DNA of 64,000 nucleotides from Anabaena azotica FACHB-119 (GCF_014697625.1 NZ_JACJSG010000008.1:124001-188000), one strand, 5' to 3'; positions 43,333-51,910 are shown, counted from the stretch's first letter. Numbers and translations: made by a program. Notes: a model not told the origin generated them from the sequence alone.

Positions 43333-44334
43333 ATGAATATGCAGAATTTGCAGAATTTTCGTGATTACTACGAAATTTTGGGAGTATCTAAAGATGCCAC
43401 TAACGAAGAAATTAAAAAGAATTATCGACGGTTAGCTAGACAGTATCACCCTGATTTAAATCCGGGGAATAAAGAGGCGGAAGAGAAGTTTAAAGTGATC
43501 GGCGAAGCTTATGAAATGCTTTCCGATGCAACTAAACGCGCCCAATATGACCAGTTTAGCCGCTATTGGAAACAAAAGGGCTTTCCTAAACAAACTCCTA
43601 AATCTAAGGCTTGGGGTGATAGTCGCACAGGGGAACGTAACGGGAATGAGAATGTAGACCCCAGTCAGTTTTCTAATTTTGAAGACTTCTTAAATCAAGT
43701 TATTGGTGTTGGTGGTCGTAGGGAAAATAAAAATGGTGCTAGTAAAACCACGACAGCAGACCCATTCCGTACACCAAAAAGCCGAGTTGAGTATACAGTC
43801 CCGAAAAACCCACCCCGTCCAACCCGGCGAGATATTGAAGCGAGATTAACTTTACCCTTAGAAAAAGCTTATTCTGGTGGTAACGAACGTATTAGATTAG
43901 AGGATGGGCGATCGCTAGAAGTGACAATGCCCCCAGGTATGGTCACAGGTCAAACTATCCGCCTGCGTAACCAAGGTATGGGCGGTGGCGACCTATATTT
44001 AAAGATTACCGTTGAACCCCACCCATTATTTAAACTCGATGGTGCGAATATCTTCACACAAGTACCAGTTACACCCAGTGAAGCAGTTTTGGGGGGACAG
44101 GTGGAAGCGCCGACTTTAGATGGCCCAGTGAAAATGACCATTCCCCCTGGAGTCAGGTCTGGTCAAAGATTCCGCTTGGCAAATAAAGGCTATCCTACAG
44201 AAAATGGTAAACGTGGCGACCAATTGGTAGAAATTCAAATAGTTACGCCAAAAACTATTAGCCAGGAAGAAAAAGAATTGTACGAAAAGATTCGGCAAAT
44301 TGAAACCTTCAAACCCCGCGCTGATTTAATTTAA
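43333..44334 (+). CDS. dnaJ: Type II J-domain co-chaperone (DnaJ/CbpA-like)
   Basis: The 333-residue protein has a J domain ([20 protein letters not shown], with the HPD tripeptide in [11 protein letters not shown]), a charged linker, and two C-terminal beta-barrel domains ([56 protein letters not shown]). The Cys-rich zinc domain of DnaJ is absent, so it is a type II protein. It should stimulate the ATPase of the upstream DnaK. The stop codon TAA at 44332-44334 is shared with the first bases of a MITE-like element, so insertion of the element set or altered the last codons. Confidence 0.94.
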   Translation: MNMQNLQNFRDYYEILGVSKDATNEEIKKNYRRLARQYHPDLNPGNKEAEEKFKVIGEAYEMLSDATKRAQYDQFSRYWKQKGFPKQTPKSKAWGDSRTGERNGNENVDPSQFSNFEDFLNQVIGVGGRRENKNGASKTTTADPFRTPKSRVEYTVPKNPPRPTRRDIEARLTLPLEKAYSGGNERIRLEDGRSLEVTMPPGMVTGQTIRLRNQGMGGGDLYLKITVEPHPLFKLDGANIFTQVPVTPSEAVLGGQVEAPTLDGPVKMTIPPGVRSGQRFRLANKGYPTENGKRGDQLVEIQIVTPKTISQEEKELYEKIRQIETFKPRADLI

Positions 44335-44655
44335 CGTGAGTTCGACCAGTGCGGTTTTGACCTCACCCCCAACCCCTCTCCTACAAGGAGAGGGGAGTAA
44401 GACGGTGATTTTTTCGTTTCTCCTCCCTCTCCTCGTAGGAGCTACAGTGTACACACAAGTCATATAAACTTGTCCCACGGCGTTTTGATCCCCCCTAACC
44501 CCCCTTAAAAAAGGGGGGAAGCTCTCAAAGTCCCCCTTATTAAGGGGGATAATGGGGGATCAAATGATCTGTTTGGCTCAACATAGAGATGTGTGTACAC
44601 CGTAGCCTCGTAGGAGAGGGAGGTTGGGAGGGAGAGGTTCATCGAACTCACGTTA
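44332..44655. mobile_element. Outer MITE with TAACGTGAGTTCGA ends, interrupted by a second element
   Basis: The 14-bp ends TAACGTGAGTTCGA and TCGAACTCACGTTA are perfect inverted repeats. The core has the same CCTCTCC/GGAGAGG arms as the element at 15532-15652, but is split by a 164-base insertion (44442-44605) with its own ends and an 11-bp duplication. The left end overlaps the dnaJ stop codon. Confidence 0.88.
44442..44605. mobile_element. Inner MITE with CTACAGTGTACACAC ends and 11-bp target duplication
   Basis: Inverted ends CTACAGTGTACACAC and GTGTGTACACCGTAG differ at one position. The flanks at 44431-44441 and 44606-44616 are both CCTCGTAGGAG, a direct repeat as left by transposition. 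The interior has long complementary arms (CCCCCTAACCCCCC and GGGGGATAATGGGGG). It has no coding capacity. Confidence 0.88.
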
Positions 44656-44681
44656 ATTTAATTAATATAGGCGATCGCACT

Positions 44682-44812
44682 CTACAACATCTGCCGCAAT
44701 TCCTCAATTATTGTGGCAGACAAAATTTTATCTAGAATTTCCTGTAAGCTAGCTAAATCGTCCACTTGGCTAATTTGTGGCAAAAACTGTAACCCATCTT
44801 CCCCGCATCTGC
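44682..44812 (-). pseudogene. Remnant of a DUF4351-type C-terminus (second copy)
   Basis: Read on the minus strand, the frame gives EDGLQFLPQISQVDDLASLQ followed by EILDKILSATIIEELRQML and a stop. It matches the C-terminus of the fragment at 44849-45119 (EDGLQLLPQINQIDDEVELN, IEELRQIL). An in-frame stop lies just before it and no start is visible, so it is a leftover of a tandem copy. Confidence 0.75.
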
Positions 44813-44848
44813 CCTAAATATGATTCATGAAACAAAGTAGCAAAAAAG

Positions 44849-45119
44849 CTATAATATTTGTCGCAATTCTTCTATTGTCTGGGCAGTTGCTATCTTACTA
44901 AAAACTTCGTTCAATTCAACTTCATCATCAATTTGGTTGATTTGTGGCAACAACTGTAACCCATCTTCACCAAATTTTAAGTTTAAATTAATTCTAATAC
45001 TAGAAATGATTCCTTCTCGTTTTCCGCTTACCTTGCCGCGTGCTTCGCCTTCGCGCAGAATTTCTTGATACCAAGGTGACTCTCTTAACACAGCCATATC
45101 CCACCTCATAATTTCTTGA
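44849..45119 (-). pseudogene. C-terminal fragment of a Rpn/PD-(D/E)XK family protein (DUF4351 region)
   Basis: The frame encodes MRWDMAVLRESPWYQEIL, a Gly/Arg/Lys-rich linker and a C-terminal segment ending TIEELRQIL, typical of the transposase-like PD-(D/E)XK (Rpn) proteins with a C-terminal DUF4351. It continues upstream without a stop to the right end of the TnpB element at 45121, where it joins in frame with the N-terminal fragment at 46387-46738 once the element is removed. Confidence 0.82.
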
Positions 45120-45120
45120 A

Positions 45121-45300
45121 GTGAACTACCTACACTGACCTGACGGTGAGCGTGTAGGCTTCCTGTCCAACAGAAAGCTCAGTAGTGGATTTCTTGCGTC
45201 CTCCCTTACTCCGGCTTACATCTGGGCGACAGGCTTTATCCCCCGTTCCAGAGGAGCCAGCGCCGTGGGCGGGTTTCCCGACTTGAGGCGACTGGCTTGT
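45121..45300 (-). ncRNA. Possible omega/reRNA scaffold at the 3' end of tnpB
   Basis: In TnpB elements the guide RNA is transcribed from the 3' end of tnpB to beyond the right end. Here that stretch is GC-rich and has several short inverted pairs (for example CCCGCCCACGGCGC and the terminal CCTACAC/GTGTAGG hairpin). The guide would begin with the flanking TTCAAGAAATTATGAGG. The 5' limit is a guess. Confidence 0.4.
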
Positions 45301-46380
45301 CAAAATTCGTAGTCCCTCATCTCTGAGGTTAATAGCAGCATTCACATCCCTGTCGTGCCTAGTTTGGCAATTGTCACAAGTCCAAAATCTTACATTCAGT
45401 GGCAAACTGCCAACTTGATTAAGACAAACATGACAGGTTTTTGAACTTGGGAAGAATCTATCAACTTCCTGATATATTTTCCCTGACATTTCTGCCTTGT
45501 ATTTAAGCATTGTGCAAAACATTCCCCATCCAACTTGATGGATGGATTTAGCTAGTTTATGGTTTTGCATCATGCCTTTAACATTAAGATTTTCCACAAC
45601 AATAACTTGGTTTTCGTTAACTATCCTACGCGATAGCTTATGTAGAAAATCCTCACGGCAGTTAGTTATTTTTCTATGAACTATAGCAACTTTTTTTCTA
45701 GCTTTGACACGGTTATTAGAACCTTTCTGTTTTCTAGATAACTGCTGCTGTCTTAGCTTCAGATTCTTTTCATGCTTAGTTAGTATTCTAGGATTATCAA
45801 ATTTAGACCCATCGCTGGTGACAGCAAAGTGAGTTAGCCCCAAATCAATACCTACAGATTTACCGTTCTTACTTGCCAAAGGTTTGTCTTTGCCATCGTC
45901 AAGAAGAATAGCTGCAAAGTATTGGTTAGAACAGTTTTTAGATATGGTTACAGTCTTAACTTTACCTTCGATTGGTCTATGAATTATTGCTGATACTTCA
46001 CCTATCTTGGGCAGGATTAAATGATTGTCGGCAACTTTAACATTTTGAGGATATTGAATCGACTGTTTACCATGCTTGAATTTGAATCTAGGGTATTTAG
46101 CTCGTTTTTCAAAAAAGTTGTTAAACGCTACTCCTAGATTTAGACAGACTTGCTGCAAACATTGTGAATAGGTCAATGTTAACCATTCATACTCTTTCTT
46201 TAACTGTGGGATTATCTTTTTAACTTCGTACCCAGATAAACCCTTACCTGTCTCCTTATATGTTTGGTTGATCAAGTTCAAGCAATAATTCCAAAGCCAA
46301 CGACAAGAACCAAAAGCTTGCGCTAGTGATTGCTGTTGTTGGGTATCTGGATATAACTTGACTTTGACGACCTTTAACAT
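45130..46380 (-). CDS. tnpB: RNA-guided endonuclease TnpB family protein
   Basis: The 416-residue protein has the N-terminal OrfB helical domain (QQQSLAQAFGSCRWLWNYCL), the RuvC first acidic motif GIDLGLTHFA, the second VVENLNVKGMM, the zinc ribbon (CHVC and CDNC) and the third motif DRDVNAAINLRDEG. All RuvC acidic residues are present, so it may be an active guided nuclease. The C-terminal 70 residues, rich in Gly, Ser, Lys and Arg, are encoded by DNA that should overlap the guide-RNA scaffold. It sits in a split DUF4351-type gene. Confidence 0.94.
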   Translation of the reverse strand: MLKVVKVKLYPDTQQQQSLAQAFGSCRWLWNYCLNLINQTYKETGKGLSGYEVKKIIPQLKKEYEWLTLTYSQCLQQVCLNLGVAFNNFFEKRAKYPRFKFKHGKQSIQYPQNVKVADNHLILPKIGEVSAIIHRPIEGKVKTVTISKNCSNQYFAAILLDDGKDKPLASKNGKSVGIDLGLTHFAVTSDGSKFDNPRILTKHEKNLKLRQQQLSRKQKGSNNRVKARKKVAIVHRKITNCREDFLHKLSRRIVNENQVIVVENLNVKGMMQNHKLAKSIHQVGWGMFCTMLKYKAEMSGKIYQEVDRFFPSSKTCHVCLNQVGSLPLNVRFWTCDNCQTRHDRDVNAAINLRDEGLRILTSQSPQVGKPAHGAGSSGTGDKACRPDVSRSKGGRKKSTTELSVGQEAYTLTVRSV

Positions 46381-46386
46381 ATTAGA

Positions 46387-46738
46387 GTGAACAAAGTTTG
46401 CTATAAAAGAGTATTTCTTCGTTACTGGTTCTGAGAATATTGATTAATACTGGGTAAGTAGGTAGATTATACTTTTCCTCTGCCAGTGCTGTATATGCCC
46501 GCATCCGTCTGGGCATTTGGGGGTGATAGCGTAGTTGTAATTCGTTGAGGACGAGAAATTCACCATATTCAGGACTATTGACCTTGATTAACACATCACT
46601 TTCTCGGCTAATCCATTGAAAGTCTGAACTGAGAATTTCTTGGGCTACGATATTAGGAATTTGTGTTACCCATCTTACCCAGTTGTCGGGTGCTAGGCTG
46701 ATTAATTTTTTGGTGCTGATGTCTGCGGCTTTGGTCAT
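46387..46738 (-). pseudogene. N-terminal fragment of a Rpn/PD-(D/E)XK family protein
   Basis: From the ATG at 46738 the fragment reads MTKAADISTKKLISLAPDNW and then has the acidic and Glu-x-Gln catalytic-type segments of the family (SRESDVLIKV, FLVLNELQLRYHPQMPRRM). It ends at the TnpB element, which adds a stop within two codons. Removing the element restores SLQEIMRWDMAV in frame. The joined product would be about 200 residues, shorter than the usual 280 or more, so part of the middle seems to have been lost before or during the insertion. Confidence 0.78.
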
Positions 46739-46766
46739 TGAGTAGAAAATGCACTCCGGCAATAAT

Positions 46767-46889
46767 ATGACTTACGCAAATGTCATCATCAAACTAACTC
46801 TGGGGTGCGTCAGCCCCAATAATTTCGTACACATTAAAGGATTTTCCGCATCTGACGCACCCTACCCCAAGTGCAGTTGCGTGAGTCCT
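46767..46889. mobile_element. MITE-like element, copy 2
   Basis: Same ends (ATGACTTACGCAA and TTGCGTGAGTCCT, each with one change from copy 1) and the same GGGTGCGTCAG/CTGACGCACCC inner pair as the element at 13942-14066. It lies immediately upstream of the split gene. Confidence 0.85.
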
Positions 46890-46991
46890 GAATAAAATTT
46901 ATCGTAACTTGAAAATGCTTTTCTGCCTAAAGTTCTATGACATTTGTGGCTAGTGATGGGTTTAGAATATTAGAAAAAACTTGATTGCAAA

Positions 46992-47534
46992 GTGAATCAA
47001 ACAGCCGTGAATCAAAACGGTGCAATGGCGAAAAGCAGTGACCCTACATACTATTCCTTGCTAGGGCTGCATCCCTCAGCATCGGTAATCGACATCCGCC
47101 GCGCTTATCGGGAACTGAGCAAACGATATCATCCAGATACTACGGAATTGCCTGCTCCTGTTGCTACGTCGAAATTTCAGGAAATTAACGAAGCCTACGC
47201 CACTCTTAGTAATCCAGAAAGGCGTTTAAATTACGACTTAAAAATCGGTTATTCTCGTTTTGGGGTGATTCAAGCACCAGCTGATTTGAATCGTCCTGTG
47301 TCCTACAATTACGACTACTCAAAATCAGCTTACCTTGATGCTAGCGATCGCCCACTCTCCTCCGGCGAAATTTTCGCCTTATTCATTCTCGGCTTGACTT
47401 TTGTGGGTTGTCTGCTACTAGCCATCACAGTCGCCTTCATTCGTGGTGATGCACTTTTCCCCCCACAGATACAACCATCAACAGCCACAATACAGCCCAT
47501 TTCTTACTTGTTACAACTGTTTAGTTCATTTTGA
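46992..47534 (+). CDS. Membrane-anchored J-domain protein
   Basis: The 180-residue protein begins with a J domain (TYYSLLGLHPSASVIDIRRA, HPD in KRYHPDTTELP, AYATLSNPERRLNYD) and has one transmembrane helix near residues 130-150 (IFALFILGLTFVGCLLLAIT). It would recruit an Hsp70 to a membrane. The start is either the GTG at 46992 or the ATG at 47025 (MAKSSDPTYY); the GTG fits my memory of the N-terminus in Nostoc relatives. The DUF3143 gene follows 14 bases later, so they form an operon. Confidence 0.88.
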   Translation: MNQTAVNQNGAMAKSSDPTYYSLLGLHPSASVIDIRRAYRELSKRYHPDTTELPAPVATSKFQEINEAYATLSNPERRLNYDLKIGYSRFGVIQAPADLNRPVSYNYDYSKSAYLDASDRPLSSGEIFALFILGLTFVGCLLLAITVAFIRGDALFPPQIQPSTATIQPISYLLQLFSSF

Positions 47535-47548
47535 ATTTTGAATTAATT

Positions 47549-47821
47549 ATGTCTCTGCTTCCTGCTAACACTCCCTTATACAGTCATCCTCTGCCACAAA
47601 TTGAACAATGGCTAAAAGACCAAGGTTGTCAACAAGATGATACACAACTTCACTGTTGGTTTGTACAACGTCCAAGTTGGCAAGCTGAACTCTGGTTAGA
47701 TATCGAGCAAATAGTAGTCCGCTACATCCAAGCCGGGGAAAACGGACAAGACATTCAACGCGCGTTTAAATATTCCCTCAGTCGGGAAGATATCGAACAA
47801 GCAGTGTTTTCCGGCCCGTGA
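47549..47821 (+). CDS. DUF3143 family protein
   Basis: From the ATG at 47549 (MSLLPANTPLYSHPLPQIEQ) the product is 90 residues, matching the small cyanobacterial DUF3143 family in size and in WLKDQGC and SREDIEQAVFSGP blocks. A TTG at 47531 opens the frame but the extra residues come from a TTTTGAATT repeat. Function is unknown. Its tie to a J-domain membrane protein is conserved in my recollection of cyanobacterial genomes. Confidence 0.83.
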   Translation: MSLLPANTPLYSHPLPQIEQWLKDQGCQQDDTQLHCWFVQRPSWQAELWLDIEQIVVRYIQAGENGQDIQRAFKYSLSREDIEQAVFSGP

Positions 47822-47823
47822 AA

Positions 47824-47892
47824 ATCAGTTATCAGTTAACAGTTATCAGTTATCAGGTTATGTCAACTGTCAACTGTCAACTGTCAACTGTC
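47824..47892. repeat. Heptamer-repeat hairpin between DUF3143 and uppS
   Basis: TTATCAG/TTAACAG units on the left and TCAACTG units (four copies) on the right lie between the converging stops of DUF3143 and uppS. Confidence 0.75.
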
Positions 47893-47893
47893 C

Positions 47894-48643
47894 CTAAACT
47901 TTCCCAAACCGCCGTTCTCTTTGCTGATAAGCACACAAGGCGCGGTGAAACTCTGCACGGTCAAAATCAGGCCAAAGTGTATTGGTAATATAGATTTCTC
48001 CGTAAGCCATTTGCCAGAGTAAGAAATTGGAAAGGCGCATTTCCCCGCTAGTACGGATTAATAAGTCTGGGTCATCAATTCCGGCTGTGTAGAGGTGGCG
48101 TTCAAATAGTTCTTCGTCAATTTCCTCTGGCTGTAGTAGACCTTGCTGGACTTTTTCGGCGATCGCCCGACAAGCTTGTAAAATCTCCTGCCTTCCGCCA
48201 TAATTAGTGGCAACGGAAAACTTAATACCAGGATTATTTTTAGTTTCTTCCATAGAACGGGAAATTTCTGCTTGCAGCGATCGCGGCAAAGCTGCTAAAT
48301 TTCCCACAAACTGAATTTGCACATTCTCCTCGACCATTTCCCGCAGTTCTTGACGCAGAACTCGCTGGAACAGGGTCATGAGAAAATCTACCTCTTCCTG
48401 CGGTCTTTTCCAATTTTCTGTAGAAAAAGCATAAGCCGTCAGTGCTTGAATCCCCCAGTCTCTACAACAACGCAGCAGATCCTTGAGCGCGTCTACTCCT
48501 CGCTTATGACCCATAATTCTGGGTAAACCTTGACGTTTTGCCCATCGACCATTGCCATCCATAATCACCGCAACGTGTTTGGGCAGTAGTTCTCGTTTTA
48601 AATCAGAGGGTAATTGTAAAAGTTCAGTTTGTTGTATTGTCAT
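47894..48643 (-). CDS. uppS: Isoprenyl transferase (undecaprenyl diphosphate synthase type)
   Basis: The 249-residue cis-prenyltransferase extends farnesyl diphosphate with isopentenyl units to give the lipid carrier for cell-wall synthesis. Signatures include [20 protein letters not shown] (catalytic Asp), [10 protein letters not shown], and [19 protein letters not shown]. Length fits the family. Its ATG overlaps the stop codon of cdaA by four bases (48640-48643), indicating translational coupling. Confidence 0.96.
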   Translation of the reverse strand: MTIQQTELLQLPSDLKRELLPKHVAVIMDGNGRWAKRQGLPRIMGHKRGVDALKDLLRCCRDWGIQALTAYAFSTENWKRPQEEVDFLMTLFQRVLRQELREMVEENVQIQFVGNLAALPRSLQAEISRSMEETKNNPGIKFSVATNYGGRQEILQACRAIAEKVQQGLLQPEEIDEELFERHLYTAGIDDPDLLIRTSGEMRLSNFLLWQMAYGEIYITNTLWPDFDRAEFHRALCAYQQRERRFGKV

Positions 48644-49605
48644 TTTTTATCTCGAGAAGCGGTCTTGTCCCTACGGGGAAGTAAACTATGCACAGCGCGT
48701 CGAAGACGTGGTAAACCGGGTATACGTGAAACCAGTGCTATTGCCTGATCACTAATTTGACGACCCAAACTGAACAACCCAGGAGCCACAGCTTCCCGAT
48801 CCACAACCGGAGATAATCGAGCCTCTAAAGACTCTTTGAGCTTCCTAATTGTCAGTGGTCTATTAAGAGTTCCCCTTTCGGCGAGGGAAATAGAACCCGT
48901 TTCTTCTGATACAACGACACATATACAATTTTCGACCCGCTCAGTAATTCCCATTGCAGCCCGATGGCGTGTTCCCAACTGGCGCGAGGCTGTGCGTCCC
49001 GAAAGCGGTAAGATTATACCCGAAGATACGATTCTTGAGCCACGAATTAATGTAGCCCCATCATGCAGCAAGGTCTTTGGCTGAAAGATTGTCTGTATAA
49101 GTTCCTTAGAAACATCGGCGTTGAGCTTAACGCCAGGTACAGAAAAATCTCGCTCATCAATGGGGCCAGTGGTTTCCAATATTAATAAAGCTCCGATACG
49201 GTTTTTTGAAAGTTCCTTAACCGCTTCGACTATTTCATCAATTACACTATCAGACTTGGGAATGCTTAAATTAGCTGGTTGTAATAATTGGCGAAATTCA
49301 CCACGCCCCAATTGTTCCAAAAAACGGCGAAATTCTGACTGTAAAGCCACAGCCATCGCCACAGCACAGCCAATCACCAATTTTTCCAAAACAAAATTTA
49401 GCAGGGGTAGACCGAATCTGCCACTCAGTGCTGAAGCCAGCATCAACACAATAAATCCTCGCACCAACCACAAAGTCCGGCGCTCATTAATGATCACCAG
49501 TATCATGTAGGTCAGCATCAACACCAATACAATATCCAGAGTCCCCAGTAGCAAGGACTGTGACCATCCCAGGTTTGCCAGCCATTGCTTCCACCAATCT
49601 TTCAT
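48640..49605 (-). CDS. cdaA: Diadenylate cyclase CdaA
   Basis: The 321-residue membrane protein makes cyclic di-AMP from two ATP. Three transmembrane helices lie in residues 15-80, followed by the DAC (DisA_N) domain with the DGA motif in LLHDGATLI and the RHR motif in GTRHRAAMG. The C-terminal 60 residues are a basic tail. No CdaR regulator is next to it; instead it overlaps uppS, and lysA lies upstream, so the cluster links a second messenger with cell-wall precursor synthesis. Confidence 0.95.
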   Translation of the reverse strand: MKDWWKQWLANLGWSQSLLLGTLDIVLVLMLTYMILVIINERRTLWLVRGFIVLMLASALSGRFGLPLLNFVLEKLVIGCAVAMAVALQSEFRRFLEQLGRGEFRQLLQPANLSIPKSDSVIDEIVEAVKELSKNRIGALLILETTGPIDERDFSVPGVKLNADVSKELIQTIFQPKTLLHDGATLIRGSRIVSSGIILPLSGRTASRQLGTRHRAAMGITERVENCICVVVSEETGSISLAERGTLNRPLTIRKLKESLEARLSPVVDREAVAPGLFSLGRQISDQAIALVSRIPGLPRLRRAVHSLLPRRDKTASRDKK

Positions 49606-49617
49606 GACATCTGGATT

Positions 49618-49722
49618 CTAATAGTCAATAGTCAATAGTCAATAGTCATTAGTCAACAGTCATTAGTCATTAGTTACATAGATTGCTCTATGGACTATGG
49701 ACTATTGACTGTTGACTATGGA
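49618..49722. repeat. Inverted heptamer arrays (TAGTCAA / TTGACTA type)
   Basis: AGTCAAT, AGTCATT and AGTCAAC units on the left face GACTATG and GACTATT units on the right around a TAGATTGCTCTA loop. The arms are complementary. The array separates lysA from cdaA. Confidence 0.8.
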
Positions 49723-51117
49723 CTAGTTCTTCAATCTTTCTGGTAGACGATCTTGTCTAATCAAGTCTTGATAGGTTTCGCGTTGCAAAATTAAGTTTGC
49801 TTCGCCGTTTGCCACTACAACTGCTGCCGGTCGGGGTAGGCGGTTATAGTTAGAGGCCATACTGTAATTGTACGCACCAGTTGCCATAACTACGAGAATA
49901 TCCCCAGGTTCAGTTTTTGGCAGTTGGGCATTTTTAATCAGAATATCGCCTGATTCGCAATGCTTACCCGCAACAGTTACTATTTCTGTATGGGGTGCAG
50001 ACAATTTATTGGCAATTACTGCCCGATAAACTGATTGATAGGTAATTGGGCGTGGGTTATCGGACATACCCCCGTCAATGGAAACGTAGGTACGGATATC
50101 CGGTATTGTTTTTGTAGATCCAATAGTGTATGCGGTAACACAGCTTGTGGCAATGAGCGATCGCCCTGGTTCTGATAATAATTTTGGTAAAGGCAAGTTT
50201 TCGGCTGCACAAGCTTGTTGTACTACTTCACAAATCGCTTTCACCCACTCATCAATACTTGGTGGATCGTCTGATTCTACATATTTAATTCCCAAACCGC
50301 CGCCAACATTTAACTCGGTGACATTTAAGCCGTATTTGCTAGCATCGCGCAGCCATTGCACCATGACAGCCGCTAAATCCCGATGGGGTTGGCGTTCAAA
50401 AATTTGCGAACCAATATGAGCGTGTAAACCTACACAGTTTAAACTTGGTTGCTGACTGACAAACTGAAAAACATCATTCAAGTCGTTGGGGTCAAAGCCA
50501 AATTTACTATCTAGGTGTCCGGTACGGATGTACTCGTGGGTATGACATTCAATTCCCGGAGTCAGCCGCAACATCATCCGAATTGGCTGTTCTCCTTGAG
50601 CTAAATTCGCCAAGGTACGCAATTCGTACCAGTTATCTACCACAATGGTGACATCTGCATCTATCGCTAGACGTAATTCTTCCAGAGACTTATTATTGCC
50701 GTGGAGGTAAATTTTTGCGGGACTTACACCAGCAGTTAGTGCAGTGTAGAGTTCACCACCGGAAACGACATCAATTCCTAAACCCTCTGAGCCGGCGATC
50801 GCACATACAGCTAAACAATTCCATGCTTTAGAAGCATACAATACCTGAGATTCGCCTGGATAATACTTTTGGAAACTATCTCGATATTGCCGACAAGCTG
50901 TTCTGAGGGTTTCTTCATCTAATATATATAAAGGTGAACCAAACTGCTCAACTAGAGTTGCGACATCACACCCACCGATTTCCAGGTTTCCCTCACCGTT
51001 AATTTTGGCAGTTAAAGGTAAAAGTTCCTGATTGGGCGAAATAATTGTACTTGTGTTTTGTTCGGGTAAATACTGAGTTCCAGTATTTTGAACCCCAACC
51101 GGGTGAGTTGATACCAT
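49723..51117 (-). CDS. lysA: Diaminopimelate decarboxylase
   Basis: The 464-residue PLP enzyme makes L-lysine from meso-diaminopimelate, the last step of lysine synthesis. The PLP lysine is K97 in YASKAWN. Other fold III blocks are HGNNKS, HIGSQIF, ELNVGGGLGIKY, SEPGRSL and the C-terminal CESGDIL with the active-site Cys. The first 35 residues (rich in Thr, Gln and Asn) are an extension typical of cyanobacterial LysA. It is upstream of cdaA-uppS on the same strand. Confidence 0.95.
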   Translation of the reverse strand: MVSTHPVGVQNTGTQYLPEQNTSTIISPNQELLPLTAKINGEGNLEIGGCDVATLVEQFGSPLYILDEETLRTACRQYRDSFQKYYPGESQVLYASKAWNCLAVCAIAGSEGLGIDVVSGGELYTALTAGVSPAKIYLHGNNKSLEELRLAIDADVTIVVDNWYELRTLANLAQGEQPIRMMLRLTPGIECHTHEYIRTGHLDSKFGFDPNDLNDVFQFVSQQPSLNCVGLHAHIGSQIFERQPHRDLAAVMVQWLRDASKYGLNVTELNVGGGLGIKYVESDDPPSIDEWVKAICEVVQQACAAENLPLPKLLSEPGRSLIATSCVTAYTIGSTKTIPDIRTYVSIDGGMSDNPRPITYQSVYRAVIANKLSAPHTEIVTVAGKHCESGDILIKNAQLPKTEPGDILVVMATGAYNYSMASNYNRLPRPAAVVVANGEANLILQRETYQDLIRQDRLPERLKN

Positions 51118-51148
51118 AACTATATAAGTTGTCCTTGTGCAAAATTAC

Positions 51149-51305
51149 TCAGTTATCAGTTATCAGTTATCAGTTATCAGTTATCAGTTGGTTTCTTGGA
51201 GAAACACCACAGTAATTAGTGGTGGGCGTTAGTTGGGGGTGTGAATCCTTCACTATACGCTTGATAACTGTTCACTGTTCACTGTTCACTGTTCACTGTT
51301 CACTG
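51149..51305. repeat. Composite repeat: inverted heptamer arms around a conserved core, second copy
   Basis: Five TTATCAG units are followed by a core with GAAACACCACAGTAATTAGTG and CACTATACG, and then by CTGATAA-like and five CTGTTCA units. The core and arm order match the composite at 3226-3372. It lies between divergent lysA and rimI. Confidence 0.7.
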
Positions 51306-51361
51306 GATTAATTGTCCCGATCCCAGTTTACAAAGGGTTTGTATTCTTATCCAAGATAAAA

Positions 51362-51910
51362 GTGATATTATCCAGCTTAAAACTTAAAACCCTCACCGCG
51401 CAGGATTTAACTGCAATCCTTGAACTGGATCAAGCCTGTTTTGGTGGACTATGGACTATGGAGGGCTACCAAAGAGAGTTGGATAGTCCCAACAGTGATT
51501 TGCTAGGTTTATTTTCTCCCCAGTCCACTGTCAAGTTACTGGGAATGGGTTGTTTTTGGTCAATTTTAGAAGAAGCCCACATTACAATTGTGGCTGTTCA
51601 TCCCCGATATCACCGTCAAGGTTTGGGACAGGCTTTATTATATTTTCTCCTCAAAACAGCTGGCGATCGCGGTTTAGAGCGAGCCACCCTAGAAGTTCGT
51701 GCTTCCAATACAGCAGCAATATCTTTATACGAAAAATTTGGGTTCAAAACCGCAGGCAAGCGACGGGGTTATTACCAAGATAATGGCGAAGATGCCCTAA
51801 TTCTCTGGCTTCCCGACTTACAATATCCTCAGTTTCAAAAGAAATTACAACACTGGGAAACTATTATTCTCGATGACTTGGCTCATAGTCACTGGACAGT
51901 TGACAGTTGA
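51362..51910 (+). CDS. rimI: Ribosomal-protein-alanine N-acetyltransferase-like GNAT
   Basis: The 182-residue GNAT protein has the acetyl-CoA motif VAVHPRYHRQGLGQALL and the C-terminal block LEVRASNTAAISLYEKFGFK, the hallmark of RimI. It starts with GTG at 51362; no ATG fits. The final residues (HWTVDS) are encoded by the first units of a CAGTTGA heptamer array, so the repeat seems to have overwritten the original end. About 25 extra residues after the GNAT fold are typical of cyanobacterial copies. Confidence 0.86.
   Translation: MILSSLKLKTLTAQDLTAILELDQACFGGLWTMEGYQRELDSPNSDLLGLFSPQSTVKLLGMGCFWSILEEAHITIVAVHPRYHRQGLGQALLYFLLKTAGDRGLERATLEVRASNTAAISLYEKFGFKTAGKRRGYYQDNGEDALILWLPDLQYPQFQKKLQHWETIILDDLAHSHWTVDS

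Larger units (their letters stand above)
45121..46386 (-). mobile_element. IS605-family TnpB-only element (IS1341-like)
   Basis: The element contains tnpB alone, with no tnpA. Boundaries are inferred from the host gene: the left flank ends GTTCAC before TCTAAT, and the element's right end is GTTCAC before TTCAAG. Removal of 1266 bases joins the two host fragments in frame. Near the right end a hairpin CCTACAC/GTGTAGG, as used by single-strand transposases of this family, lies next to the tnpB stop. Confidence 0.8.
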
